Shown here: positions 26,001-33,476 of the stretch, in pieces
Position numbering within the stretch: the stretch's first letter is position 1
Layout: each line of letters opens with the position of its first letter
Assembly (NCBI RefSeq): GCF_000420705.1
Contig: NZ_ATVL01000007.1
Location: forward strand, 868,001 to 932,000
Direction of reading: 5' to 3'
Source: Hymenobacter norwichensis DSM 15439
GTDB lineage: Bacteria > Bacteroidota > Bacteroidia > Cytophagales > Hymenobacteraceae
DNA length: 64,000 nt
Notes under the pieces: generated by a model
What the model saw: the letters and a program-made list of their open reading frames with translations, nothing else
Databases searched by the model: none
What the model was told of the DNA's origin: nothing
Position numbers and translations under genes: made by a program

Positions 26001-26434
26001 AGGGCCTGTTGGCGGGCGGCCTGCATCATTTCAGCCCACTTGGCGGAGCCGCGTACGGCGTGGCCCTTGCGGCGTTTGCTGGGCTCCAATCCTAGGTCGG
26101 CGCGTTCCTGTTTCTTCTGCTGGTCGGCGGTGTCGGTGCCCTGTTTGGTTTCCAGCACAAAGCAGCCGCGCTTATACAGGTCAATCCGGCCGGTGCTTTT
26201 CTTAGCCCCGTCGTTGAATTGCACGGCCCGTTCCAGCACGTAGCTATCTTGGGTAGGGTCGTCGGTAGTAGGGTCGGGGCGGGGTACTTCCAGCAGGTCG
26301 CATAGGTCTTGTAGAAACAGGCCGTAATTGGCCCGTTCCGCGCCGCCGGAGTTCTTCCAGCGGGCTTCAAAGTCGGGGTAAGTCAAAGCGGATAAGAATA
26401 AGGTAGGAATCAGGCGGGGAAGATAATTCCTCAC
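23039..26434 (-). CDS. Type IIG (MmeI/YeeA-like) restriction-modification enzyme
   Basis: Seen: 1131 residues combining nuclease, methylase and specificity parts. A PD-(D/E)xK-like site, [17 protein letters not shown], lies near residues 80-97; a helical region follows; N6-adenine methylase motif I is [12 protein letters not shown] (about 437) and motif [12 protein letters not shown] (about 560); a target-recognition region spans roughly 600-900; the C-terminus has [19 protein letters not shown] and a helical tail. Family knowledge: single-chain type IIG/IIL enzymes both methylate and cut and need no separate subunits. Odd: the part encoding about residues 530-910 is markedly AT-richer (sampled 60-base lines at 33-45% GC) than either side (75% in one sampled line), suggesting exchange of the recognition domain. 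DrmMI of DISARM is related, but no DISARM helicases are present. Confidence 0.85.
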   Translation of the reverse strand: MRNYLPRLIPTLFLSALTYPDFEARWKNSGGAERANYGLFLQDLCDLLEVPRPDPTTDDPTQDSYVLERAVQFNDGAKKSTGRIDLYKRGCFVLETKQGTDTADQQKKQERADLGLEPSKRRKGHAVRGSAKWAEMMQAARQQALGYVRALPAEEPRPLFVLVADVGYCIDVYSNFAGVGDSFVPFSDQTRFRLPLAALADEATRAMLRQIFLDPKELDPSRRAARVTRELAARLAKLSEQLERAGHAPDVVAQFLMRCLFTMFSEDVNLIPKQSFTGMLAQYNTPELLEFLPDALTNLWRTMDTGGFSSDLKARLRRFNGKLFHDATALPLNAGQAELLLQSAKADWTEVEPAIFGTLLERALDPKERHSLGAHYTPRRYVERLVLPTVLEPLRREWAAAQAAAARRLEEGQPKDARAELVRFLTRLTSIKILDPACGSGNFLYVTLEHLKRLEGEVLAAINSYGQTGLLELGGGTTVSPHQLLGLELNPRAAAIADVVLRIGYLQWHLRTYGPSELREPLLDEYQNIRQQDAVLTYDDGFQNARPTEWPKADFIIGNPPFLGDKAMRGALGGAYVDTLRKTYKGIVPESADLVMYWWEKAAEIVRQNKAEAFGFITTNSITQTFNRRVVQRHLDASPPLYLTYAIADHPWVDSAQGAAVRIGMSVGRTDMLAGKLLKLTNEAATDDDDAHSVELTEFEGIINADFTVGADVASAKALEANGIISSFGMMLAGSGFIVTPAEAQALGLGRIPGLEKHIRQYRNGKDLTASPRGVYLIDLFGLTESEVINRFPEVYQHIYSRVKPERDQNNRKKLKEVWWQFAEPRKTLRAALQGLSRFIATPETMKHRIFQFLSNEILPDHRLVNIALDDAFYLGVLSSQIHTTWAAAAGGRLGVGNDLIYNKTRTLDPFPFPIATVEQQARIRELAEQLDAHRKRQQAQHAALTLTDLYNVVEKLRAGQPLTTAKEQTINQQGLASVVLSLHQQLDAAVADAYGWPTDLPDAEILTRLVRLNHERAQEEQAGHVRYLRPAYQAPETEQAKLSLPADATVPATGRSSSPTGGIASQVWPAELAQQMQALRDALQQAAQPLTAAQVATCFRRLKPEKVEPLLQTLTALSLLRQTPEGAYVL

Positions 26435-26505
26435 TCCAATTATCTACTGTTTTAGAATCAGTCTTTTTTTAGTTGCTTAGAGGCTGTATTTATCCGAATC
26501 TGTCT

Positions 26506-26724
26506 ATGAAGCTGTTTTTCAAACTCTCAATCTTTGTATTCCTTATATGTTCAGCGCTAAACTTGTCGGCCCACAGCGGAGGATTAGATAGCAATGGGGG
26601 ACATCACAATCATAAATCAGGAGGCTATCATTACCATAGAGGGGTAAGAGGGAACATGGGTTGGATAGCCCTAGGTGGTGCTGCTATTGTCTTTTTTATC
26701 TTAAAATCCAGAAGCAATAAATAA
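26506..26724 (+). CDS. Small YHYH-motif secreted or membrane protein
   Basis: Seen: 72 residues from ATG 26506 (the frame is open to 26473, but a signal peptide begins at 26506). Signal peptide ...LNLSA, then HSGGLDSNGGHHNHKSGGYHYH, a histidine-rich motif, then a single membrane span (WIALGGAAIVFFIL) and a basic tail. Family knowledge: the HSGGxDxxGxHxxxxxGxYHxH (YHYH-type) motif occurs in small exported bacterial proteins and is suspected to bind metal; function unproven. It is divergent from the type IIG gene and 2 bp upstream of another small membrane-protein gene, so the pair forms an operon. AT-rich (about 40% GC in a sampled line). Confidence 0.65.
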   Translation: MKLFFKLSIFVFLICSALNLSAHSGGLDSNGGHHNHKSGGYHYHRGVRGNMGWIALGGAAIVFFILKSRSNK

Positions 26725-26726
26725 TA

Positions 26727-27095
26727 GTGAAGAAAATTATACTAGTTCTTTGTGCGCTCTCATTGTCATTTAGTGTAGCTGCTCAGAGGTATTATGATAG
26801 AGGGCGTTACTACGGTAACGACGAAGTTGACCTACTATCAGCCTCTGACGTTGGGTATGGTATTCTAGCTGCAACTTGTTGCTTTCTTTTGGGGTACGGA
26901 CTCTCAAAACTAGGTAAGGATGGATCTAGCAATTGGGGCTGCGTAACAGGCCTATTATACCTAGGTGGCCTCATATGCCTCATTCCATTATTTAACTGGC
27001 TCCATATTATTCTGCAATCTGTTATGGCTTTGGGAATTATTGCCGCTGTGGTAGTAGGTGGAGTATACTTCTTGTATAGCCTTGTCAAGAAATGA
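26727..27095 (+). CDS. Hypothetical small membrane protein with signal peptide
   Basis: Seen: 122 residues from GTG 26727, 2 bp after the previous stop. Cleavable signal peptide (about 1-19, ending SVAAQ), a Tyr/Arg/Asp-rich segment (RYYDRGRYYG), then three hydrophobic spans with Gly-rich turns and a Lys-Lys C-terminus. No family recognised. Composition is AT-rich compared with the chromosome. Together with the YHYH protein it may form an envelope-associated pair carried as cargo. Confidence 0.6.
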   Translation: MKKIILVLCALSLSFSVAAQRYYDRGRYYGNDEVDLLSASDVGYGILAATCCFLLGYGLSKLGKDGSSNWGCVTGLLYLGGLICLIPLFNWLHIILQSVMALGIIAAVVVGGVYFLYSLVKK

Positions 27096-27160
27096 AGTAA
27101 TGTCCCGTCCCAATACTGGGACACGGGACAAGTAACTTTGGGCAAGGTTCTCTATTGTAG

Positions 27161-29092
27161 CTAGCTTAATCCCAGCCAACGTGCTACCGTTGATTTGCCT
27201 AATTCTAATTGTTCAGCAATAGCCCGCACGCTCAAGCCTTGGGCGTGTAGCTCTCGTACGCGGGCCTCTTTCTCTGCCTTGCTGGCGTATCGGGTAGCAC
27301 CTTGGAAAGCAGAGCCACCGGGGCGGGGTAGCCGTTCGTACAAAGCTAGCGCGTGCTGCCTGTACACGTCGGCAATAGCTAGAGCGGCCGTTAGGTCGGC
27401 ATCTTCGCAAGTAAGGGTACGGCCGGCCGGGGCTTCCCCGTTCTCAAAACAGCGTAACAGCGTCAGCAGCATACAGAGGCGGAAACAGGCGCGGCCGTGG
27501 CGTTTAGAGGCACTGCCAGACCCTTCCCCAAAGTCGGCTATTCCTTCGCGTAGCCACTGCTGCCAGGCCGCGTTGAAACGTTGTTCCTGAGTTGGGGCAA
27601 GGCGTACCACTACCCGGCCCGCGCCAGCGGCGGCTATCATTCCTGATACCCGCACCGACAGGGCATCAAACCAGGTATCGAGAGAGCCGCCGGCGGGTAC
27701 GGCAAACGGGTCGTCCCAAACGTGCGGAGCTTCAAAGGCATAAAACCAGAAGCGCGAAAACAACCCATCCTCAGCAGTTGGAATAAGCCGCGCCACTTGC
27801 TCCGGCGTGCCTCCCAGCGCCACCGACAGGGCCGGCCGGCTTAACTCGTAGGTGCCAGCGGTTTTGCGGTCGTACTGGTGCGGTTCGTGTTCGGAACATT
27901 TGCGCAACAGTGCGGAGTAGTCGCCAAAGTCTTGCTTTAGCGCGCCGCTTAGGGTGTCGGCTTCCGTGTCAAACAGTATACCACGTTCGTCGTTTTCGGC
28001 CAGCGTCTTTACCACATTGGCCGCGCCGTTGTCGGCTGGGATAAAGAGTCGGCGGCGCGGGGGCTCTGTTGGCTTTGGGGGTAGCGGCCCGCCGGCTTTG
28101 GCGGCGCGCTTCTGTTGCTCGTATTCCTGTAGCTGCAGTTCGTATCCGTCCCGTTCCCGCTGGCTGGCTTCGCGCACGGCCAAATGCTGAGGCCATGCCA
28201 GCCGGCGGGCCCAATCCAACGCACCCTTGCCGGAGGCCGCGGGGGCTACCACAAAGGCATACACGTTGGCCCCGATAACCTTGCCCCGGTACATTCCTTC
28301 CAGCGTCGGGAAGCAGCCCGATAGCACAGCCAGCGCACCGGTTAATAGTACGTCCCGTTCGCGGGTCGTGGGCAAGGGCTGGCAGCACTGTTGCAGGAAG
28401 TCAGGTAGCAGCTGGTACACTTCCTCCGAAATGGTCGGCGTATGGAGGGGCGCGGCTGGCAAGGGGCCGGAGCCCGTGCCGCCGAGGCTACGTCCGGCGC
28501 TACCGTACTCAGCTCCGGCGGCTGTGTCGGGTCGGGCCGTGGGCGGCTCCCATGGCCTGCTGTTATGCTGGCCGGCCCCCCGCTGGTAAATGCCGCGTAT
28601 GGTACGGGCTATTTCATCGGCAGAGAAATCGGCGCCGGCATACCCGGCGGCGTGGTTCTCCAAATCGGGTAGGGGTACCCCTTTCTCATTGCAGAAAAAG
28701 GCCAAAGCAGTTAGCCAAGCATTACGCCCACCCTTAGCCGGAAAAGCGCCATGCCGTGCTTCATGTTGGGTTATACACCAGGTAAGGGCATCAAGGGTAG
28801 GCATTTCGCGACCAGTACGCGCGTACGGGTGCGCGCGCGTAGGGGTGTCCAGTTCTGTCCTGTTGGCAGTTTCGGGAGAAGTACGCGCGTACGCGTGCGT
28901 GCGCGTGGAACTGTCAACATTTGTCAACACCGGCGGGGGAGTTTCGGGCCCAGTACGCGCGTACGCGCGTGCGCGCGTATTGGGCCCGAAACTCCCGTCG
29001 ACGGGTTGCGCGGGCGTTGATGTGTCGGGTTTTGTCGGGTCGGGCTCCGGTGCCGGGGTAGCAGCCCGGAGGGCGTTTAAGTCTAATTTCAT
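27161..29092 (-). CDS. DUF3987 protein (primase/helicase-like mobile-element protein)
   Basis: Seen: 643 residues. N-terminal 1-96: Pro/Thr-rich with three imperfect copies of a TRARAYARTGPE-like repeat. From Met97: a helical domain (LTWCITQHEARHG...). About 215-560: DUF3987 core with AFVVAPAASGKGALDWARRL (Walker A-like), ADNGAANVVKTLAENDERGI, FDTEADTL and LGGTPEQV. C-terminal 40 residues: a helix-turn-helix (VRELHAQGLSVRAIAEQLEL). Family knowledge: DUF3987 proteins are ATPase-like proteins of Bacteroidota mobile elements, usually paired with BT4734/VirE-N proteins as here, and presumed to act in replication. An alternative start at Met97 (28804) would drop the repeat region. Cytoplasmic. Confidence 0.82.
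   Translation of the reverse strand: MKLDLNALRAATPAPEPDPTKPDTSTPAQPVDGSFGPNTRARAYARTGPETPPPVLTNVDSSTRTHAYARTSPETANRTELDTPTRAHPYARTGREMPTLDALTWCITQHEARHGAFPAKGGRNAWLTALAFFCNEKGVPLPDLENHAAGYAGADFSADEIARTIRGIYQRGAGQHNSRPWEPPTARPDTAAGAEYGSAGRSLGGTGSGPLPAAPLHTPTISEEVYQLLPDFLQQCCQPLPTTRERDVLLTGALAVLSGCFPTLEGMYRGKVIGANVYAFVVAPAASGKGALDWARRLAWPQHLAVREASQRERDGYELQLQEYEQQKRAAKAGGPLPPKPTEPPRRRLFIPADNGAANVVKTLAENDERGILFDTEADTLSGALKQDFGDYSALLRKCSEHEPHQYDRKTAGTYELSRPALSVALGGTPEQVARLIPTAEDGLFSRFWFYAFEAPHVWDDPFAVPAGGSLDTWFDALSVRVSGMIAAAGAGRVVVRLAPTQEQRFNAAWQQWLREGIADFGEGSGSASKRHGRACFRLCMLLTLLRCFENGEAPAGRTLTCEDADLTAALAIADVYRQHALALYERLPRPGGSAFQGATRYASKAEKEARVRELHAQGLSVRAIAEQLELGKSTVARWLGLS
28815..28980. repeat. 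Three alternating purine-pyrimidine (Z-DNA-type) tracts
   Basis: Tracts at 28815-28841 (interrupted once by GGG), 28881-28907 (27 bp strictly alternating) and 28953-28980 (28 bp strictly alternating) share the core GTACGCGCGTACG. They are spaced 66 and 72 bp apart, so they are imperfect direct repeats. The last tract lies in a 24-bp-arm inverted repeat (28937-28960/28973-28996, one mismatch). Confidence 0.85.
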
Positions 29093-29299
29093 TGCCAGCT
29101 CTATTCAAAATGTAGGGTTTTGTAGGGTTCTGTGGGGTTGTTATCCAAGTGGACGAAAACCCAGCCCGTGCTTTTTTCTCGGAAGTAGGATACCGGTCAG
29201 GCGTTTCACTGCTAGCCAGTATAACTCTCCTTTTTAGGGGTATTTAAGCCGCAAAACCCAGTTTATTCTTCTGCTCAATATTGAGCGAAAGCCCGCGGT

Positions 29300-30202
29300 T
29301 TAACCTGCAAAGCGTGGGCTTAACCAGGCGTCGTCGTCATGGCAGACAAAGCAGGCGCGGGCAACATCTTTGCCGCTGGGGTCGGGTTGTAGCTCCGGCC
29401 CGTAGGAGCCTAGCAAGTAGCCCGATAGTACCCGAAAGTTGTCGAGGTGAGAGGCGGTTGGGTCCGCTTCCAGGATAGCCTTTAACCCTTCCCCGCCGGG
29501 GCTGGTAAATAGGACTACCAGAGCCGGACTCAGCAGCGGATCAGCTAGTAAGGCGGTGCGGGCCGTGCCCACGTCGGACAAATGGTCAAAGTCCAGCACC
29601 AGCAAACCCGAAGGGGCAACCAGGTTGCCATTGGCACGGGTAGGAGCGAAGGTGCCGGCGGGCGTTACGTAGTCGAGTAGCTTTTTCCGTTCGGCGCGGG
29701 CGTCACTGCCAGCCGGTACTTGCCGGAGTTGGGCCGTAGCCGACGCGAACATAGGGCCCTGTATCATTTCCCAGAGTTGGCGCGGGGTAATGGCCGCGTA
29801 AGGAGTGGCGCTCCGGATACCGCCCCGGAAGTAGCTGAACTGAGGCGGCTCCAGTACCACTGAAACCGGGTCTGTTATTGCTGTTTCGTTGCTGTTATTG
29901 GCCAGTAGCTCCGGTGGCGCGGCCTCACTTGCTGGGGCCGGTTCTATTCCGATTGTATTCCGTTTATTGTCCGATTCTTCGGAATAATTCCCTGTAGTTT
30001 CACTGTATTCTGTTGGCTTCCAAGGTGCGCCAAATACACCCCGCCGCGGCTCCCGGAGGCCACCGGCCCGGAGCATGCTTAGCCAGTCGGAGAGGGGCCC
30101 CGTGTAGCCGTGTCGGTGCAAAGCTGCTTCCAGTTCGGCGGCGGTACGGGTAAGGGTTGGGCTGTAGTCAGAGAATAGAGCGCGTACGGCGGCCGTATCC
30201 AT
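29300..30202 (-). CDS. BT4734/VirE N-terminal-type protein
   Basis: Seen: 300 residues from ATG 30202 (the frame runs to 30295 but would overlap the upstream gene). Residues about 1-60: a small helical domain (AAVRALFSDYSPTLTRTAAE); an Asn/Pro/Ser-rich linker to about 120; then a core with LVLDFDHLSDVGTARTALLA, LVVLFTSPGGEGLKAI and DVARACFVCHDDDAW. Family knowledge: the LxxDxDH, SPSGxGxK and R.CF.S.D patterns define BT4734-like/VirE-N proteins of Bacteroidota mobile elements, which have a primase-polymerase-like fold. It lies upstream of DUF3987 on the same strand and is likely co-transcribed as a replication module. Note SPGG rather than SPSG. Confidence 0.8.
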   Translation of the reverse strand: MDTAAVRALFSDYSPTLTRTAAELEAALHRHGYTGPLSDWLSMLRAGGLREPRRGVFGAPWKPTEYSETTGNYSEESDNKRNTIGIEPAPASEAAPPELLANNSNETAITDPVSVVLEPPQFSYFRGGIRSATPYAAITPRQLWEMIQGPMFASATAQLRQVPAGSDARAERKKLLDYVTPAGTFAPTRANGNLVAPSGLLVLDFDHLSDVGTARTALLADPLLSPALVVLFTSPGGEGLKAILEADPTASHLDNFRVLSGYLLGSYGPELQPDPSGKDVARACFVCHDDDAWLSPRFAG

Positions 30203-30233
30203 GGCACGGGTTTCAGCGGCCGGAGGCCCACCA

Positions 30234-30605
30234 CTAGCCACGGGGTCGGCGGGCCGGGCCCGTTCTGGTAACCGTAACGGGTGAAGCCGCAGCAACTGGG
30301 TTCAGCAAATAGAGCCGTTTTATGTCCGACGCCTCAAAACGAAACACCGGATCGTCGTTGGGGTGCGGGTCAGCCGGAACAAAAGCCAGTGCGCCACTAT
30401 AAGAGGTAAGCAGATTCGTTACTGCTTTGCCTACCCAGAGGATACGCGGGCCAAAGTCCATCCCTTCCCCGGTTGTGAGTAGTGCCACGGCAGAACCGGC
30501 TGGCACGGCGGGCCAATCCCGGCGGCGTACGGGGTAAGCTAGGCAGGGCCGGCCGCTGGCTAACAGTAGCACTGGTGGCGCATCGAGAAGCAGTACGTTA
30601 GCCAC
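30234..30605 (-). CDS. Hypothetical protein in the element's replication operon
   Basis: Seen: 123 residues, beta-rich (ANVLLLDAPPVLLLASGRPC, GPRILWVGKAVTNLL, GALAFVPADPHPNDDPVFRF), with no signal peptide or membrane span. Its start overlaps the stop of the HTH gene by 8 bp and it ends 31 bp before the BT4734-type start, so all are one operon. No family recognised. Inference: an accessory of the replication or excision module. Confidence 0.6.
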   Translation of the reverse strand: MANVLLLDAPPVLLLASGRPCLAYPVRRRDWPAVPAGSAVALLTTGEGMDFGPRILWVGKAVTNLLTSYSGALAFVPADPHPNDDPVFRFEASDIKRLYLLNPVAAASPVTVTRTGPARRPRG

Positions 30606-30921
30606 GGCGCGTTCCTCCTTTCCCGGCTGGCTTAGCCGTACGCTGGTGGCCCTGTAGTGCGTTCAGCACATCGACTCTTTTCAGGTACGTACGGCCCCCT
30701 ATTTTGTGATATAAGAGCATACCCCGCCGTTTCCAGTCATGGATGGTTTGGGGGCATACATTCAGAAAATCGGCGGCCTCTCGCACGGTTAGAAGTTCCG
30801 GCCCACTGGCTGTATCAGTGGGCGCGGCCGGGCTTGAGCTACTTACCTCATGCCTGATAATTGCTCTTAGGTCATCTAGGAGTTGGGAGTATGTCACTCC
30901 GCTGGTTAGGATGGTTTGCAT
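30598..30921 (-). CDS. Helix-turn-helix excisionase-like protein
   Basis: Seen: 107 residues; residues about 43-90 read LLTVREAADFLNVCPQTIHDWKRRGM, then YHKIGGRTYLKRVDVL, a MerR-like winged helix (HTH_17). The N-terminal 40 residues are helical and the C-terminus is very basic. Family knowledge: this is the Xis/AlpA-type DNA-binding domain found in most Bacteroidota integrative elements next to int, acting as recombination directionality factor or activator. A strong dyad lies 53 bp upstream of its start, a plausible operator. It is first gene of the operon that continues to DUF3987. Confidence 0.82.
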   Translation of the reverse strand: MQTILTSGVTYSQLLDDLRAIIRHEVSSSSPAAPTDTASGPELLTVREAADFLNVCPQTIHDWKRRGMLLYHKIGGRTYLKRVDVLNALQGHQRTAKPAGKGGTRRG

Positions 30922-30973
30922 TTCGCTGGTGGCCTACTTTTGTGCAGAACCGAGGCGAAATACAGAACTGAGT

Positions 30974-31017
30974 CTTGACACTCTTTGACGCATCAAGCAA
31001 AGTCAAAGAATGTCAAG
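30974..31017. promoter_or_regulatory. 16-bp-arm dyad upstream of the HTH operon
   Basis: CTTGACACTCTTTGAC (30974-30989) pairs with GTCAAAGAATGTCAAG (31002-31017), 15 of 16 bp, with a 12-bp spacer. It lies between the stop of the 330-residue orphan and the HTH start, with no T-run. It may be an operator for the HTH protein or a phage-type repressor; a terminator role is possible. Confidence 0.6.
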
Positions 31018-31018
31018 T

Positions 31019-32008
31019 TTAAGCTGGTTTATACTCTGGAATGACTTCGCAAAACTGCCGATATAAGCGCGTGGCCTGACAGTTTCTTTTTTCTGTTTCT
31101 ACTCTTCTATTAAACGAGTTGCGGGCAATCTTAACTCCGAAATGACTCAACATAAAGTTAGAGGCCTCTTGGTCGGTAAGTGGGAGCAGTAGATTGAGGG
31201 ATTCAAGTGCAGACCTTAAAGCGACCCATTTTAGAGGCTTACTGATTGCATCAGGACCAATCATCTTGAATTTTCTTAGTATGTCTCTTAACGTGTCAAT
31301 ATCAATGTATCCTATTAGAACCTTATCTACTGGTTGTTGAGCTTTAATAGTCATTGTTTCTATAACAGAAACAGGAGATATAGCAGCCAAGGGAGGTACT
31401 TTATGTCTCTTGCTTTCTGCCCATTGTTTAACAGCATCATTCACTTCCTCTGTGAAATTAGCTTCTCTTGTATTCGCTGCTAGTTGAGCTACAAAGTCAC
31501 TAGCCATTTTTCGGCTAGTAGCCTTGTAGTTATTGTAATAAAAATTCAGGGTGATATAGATATGTTCTCTCGTACTTCTTCTGAGAACATGAAATAATTT
31601 ATCAAAAAATATAATCGTTTCTCTTATAACATTTGGTAATTCTAAATGACTTATAGGCTTTCCCTCTTCATGAATAGTAATGTATCCGTCAATATCAGAT
31701 TCTCCAAATGACACTTGTTTAAGAGCATTTTGTACAAAGCCAATCCATTTAGTTTTGATATACTGTTGGGGTAAAAAGGAAGGCTTAGTACAGTATAGAC
31801 CTAATAAAGCAGCGCCATGTGTGGTGCCCTCTAATTGAGTTATTAGATCGATAAAGCTACTTCGAGCATTAGAATTTGGGATTGAAGGCGCTAGATGTGT
31901 AATAGTTTTTGCAGATGGAATAACTGGTAGCATGACGGATGCTTTTTCGCCAATATTTTTTGGAGTTGCAAACGGTATTATAGAATTGCCTATTAATTTA
32001 TTCATCAT
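31019..32008 (-). CDS. AT-rich orphan protein, unknown function
   Basis: Seen: about 329 residues from ATG 32008 (the frame is open to 32080 but that would overlap the integrase stop). Soluble, mixed alpha/beta, no signal peptide. Landmarks: FIDLITQLEGTTHGAALLGL, FGESDIDGYITIHEEG, VIRETIIFFDKLFHVLRRST, VLIGYIDIDTLRDILRKFKM and a basic C-terminus. Base composition is about 25% GC in a sampled line (31,561), against more than 55% in most neighbours, so it has a different and recent origin. It sits directly after the integrase, a common cargo position. No family recognised; defence or superinfection immunity is a guess from context only. Confidence 0.7.
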   Translation of the reverse strand: MMNKLIGNSIIPFATPKNIGEKASVMLPVIPSAKTITHLAPSIPNSNARSSFIDLITQLEGTTHGAALLGLYCTKPSFLPQQYIKTKWIGFVQNALKQVSFGESDIDGYITIHEEGKPISHLELPNVIRETIIFFDKLFHVLRRSTREHIYITLNFYYNNYKATSRKMASDFVAQLAANTREANFTEEVNDAVKQWAESKRHKVPPLAAISPVSVIETMTIKAQQPVDKVLIGYIDIDTLRDILRKFKMIGPDAISKPLKWVALRSALESLNLLLPLTDQEASNFMLSHFGVKIARNSFNRRVETEKRNCQATRLYRQFCEVIPEYKPA

Positions 32009-32033
32009 TAATTGAATTTGTTTTGCGAGTAAA

Positions 32034-33281
32034 TTATTGAGCAACACGTAATAACTGAGGCATTTCGTAGACGCGGGCAAACTCGCGTTCTACCGCTTGC
32101 TCTGTGATATTCACATAGCGTTTGAAAGACTTCCAATCCCGGTGCCCGGTTATCTTCATTACCAACTCCGGCCGTAGGCCCCGTTCTAGGCTTAGCGTTA
32201 CGAACGTACGGCGGCCAGTATGACAGCCTAAACGGTGCCACTTGGGTACAGTGTGGCTTTCGCGGGTTCCGCCCCGGTAGCGGATAACCTCTACCGGCTC
32301 TGTAATACCGGCCCGCTCTCCCAATTCCTTTAGGTAGTCGTTGAGCTTCTGATTAGTTATCGGCCGCACTTCTCCGGCAATCATCCGGCGCACAATAGGT
32401 AGGGCGCGGGCCTGCAGTGGGATGGTTACTGCTTCCCGTGTTTTCTGAGTAGTGAGGCGTAACGTCTGGCCGCGTAAGTGTTCGGCCCGGATGCTTACTA
32501 GGTCGGAGTAGCGGAGGCCGGTGTAGCAGCTCAGTAGAAACAGGGTGCGGGCGTTGTCTAGGTAACCGGCTTCTGGCAGGGGCAAGGTTTCCAACGCTTC
32601 CACTTCCTCAGCAGTGAGCGTCATTATATCGGGCTCCTGTCGTTTCCAGGTTAGCCGCTCGTATCCTATGCTTTGGTGGTAGCCGCGTTCGGCTGCCCAC
32701 TTCATAAAACGTTTGAGCGTCATTACCTGCTTAGCTACTGTGTTATCTGTGAGGCCAGCAGTACCTAGCAGGTAGGTTGTAAAACGGTCGTTAAAGGCGG
32801 TGGTAATTGTATCGAATCCTACGGCGTACTTCGCTTTCTTCTCAAAGCCGCGTAGGTGCCGGCCGGTTGTCTCGTATACGGCGGCGCTCCGGGCTTTGCC
32901 ACGTACGCGGGCTAACTCTATCCATTCAGCATAGTAGTCCCAGAAGGCGAGGGTAGGGCCTGCTTCGGGCGTTTCCTCCTGTGACTTGGGAGCGGCGGCC
33001 TCTTTGAGTTGAGCTGCTGTTGGAAGTAGTCCCTCTGCCAAATAAGAGGCGTAACAATCTTCTATCTGCTTTGCCTTGACCTCTAGCGCGTCATTAACTG
33101 CTGGGTTATCTGGGTAGCCGCGTTCCAGTGCCTTCTGTGCTTTAGCTAGCCATTGGGTAGGATGGATAGAAAGGCCAGTATAGACCTTTATCCGGGTGCG
33201 CCTGTCAACAGTGAGCAGCGCGAAGATAGCCGTAGGGCGGTCAGCCTTGGGCTCCTTCAAATGGAAGGATACAGTTGCCAT
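32034..33281 (-). CDS. Tyrosine recombinase / phage-type integrase
   Basis: Seen: 415 residues. An N-terminal Arm-binding-like domain (about 5-95, VDRRTRIKVYTGLSIHPTQW), a SAM-like core-binding domain (about 110-210), then a catalytic domain with CYTGLRYSDLVSI (Arg I), CHTGRRTFVTLSLERGLRPE (His-x-x-Arg), TGHRDWKSFKRYVNI (His/Tyr; nucleophile Tyr). All catalytic residues are present. Family knowledge: Bacteroidota IntDOT/phage-type integrases have this three-domain layout and target tRNA genes. It starts 196 bp inside the right repeat and reads inward, so its promoter overlaps the right-arm att region, a usual set-up for coupling expression to integration state. Confidence 0.93.
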   Translation of the reverse strand: MATVSFHLKEPKADRPTAIFALLTVDRRTRIKVYTGLSIHPTQWLAKAQKALERGYPDNPAVNDALEVKAKQIEDCYASYLAEGLLPTAAQLKEAAAPKSQEETPEAGPTLAFWDYYAEWIELARVRGKARSAAVYETTGRHLRGFEKKAKYAVGFDTITTAFNDRFTTYLLGTAGLTDNTVAKQVMTLKRFMKWAAERGYHQSIGYERLTWKRQEPDIMTLTAEEVEALETLPLPEAGYLDNARTLFLLSCYTGLRYSDLVSIRAEHLRGQTLRLTTQKTREAVTIPLQARALPIVRRMIAGEVRPITNQKLNDYLKELGERAGITEPVEVIRYRGGTRESHTVPKWHRLGCHTGRRTFVTLSLERGLRPELVMKITGHRDWKSFKRYVNITEQAVEREFARVYEMPQLLRVAQ

Positions 33282-33330
33282 AAAACGGGGTAAGTAGTTG
33301 CCGTTCTAAAGCTACTGAAAAATGTTTTTC

Positions 33331-33351
33331 GGGGTACGCGTAGGGGTACAC
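33331..33351 (+). repeat. Right 21-bp arm-type repeat
   Basis: Identical to 19,636-19,656 and in the same orientation; it lies in the integrase upstream region, 126 bp from the right core repeat. Candidate integrase arm-binding site. Confidence 0.65.
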
Positions 33352-33476
33352 ACTTGCCGATTTACCCCGACTTTACCCGATTTGTTCTTTCAGGGTACAC
33401 GCTCAATATGCCTGTATACGCTGCAAAGAGGCATTATTTGAGTCTTATGCTGTCGGGCCCGCATGTAGGGAGTAAG

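Noticed and set aside
23039..26434. DISARM or BREX system built around the methylase
   Set aside because: The methylase resembles DrmMI/PglX distantly, but no helicase (drmA/drmD), phosphatase (pglZ) or other members are present, and it has its own nuclease-like motif.
28815..28980. Short regularly spaced repeats that could suggest a CRISPR array
   Set aside because: Only three imperfect copies, spacers inside an open coding frame, alternating CG/TG composition and no cas genes; they are coding repeats.
31019..32080. Integrase and orphan as one split recombinase
   Set aside because: The integrase is complete with all catalytic residues, and the orphan has no recombinase motif and very different base composition.
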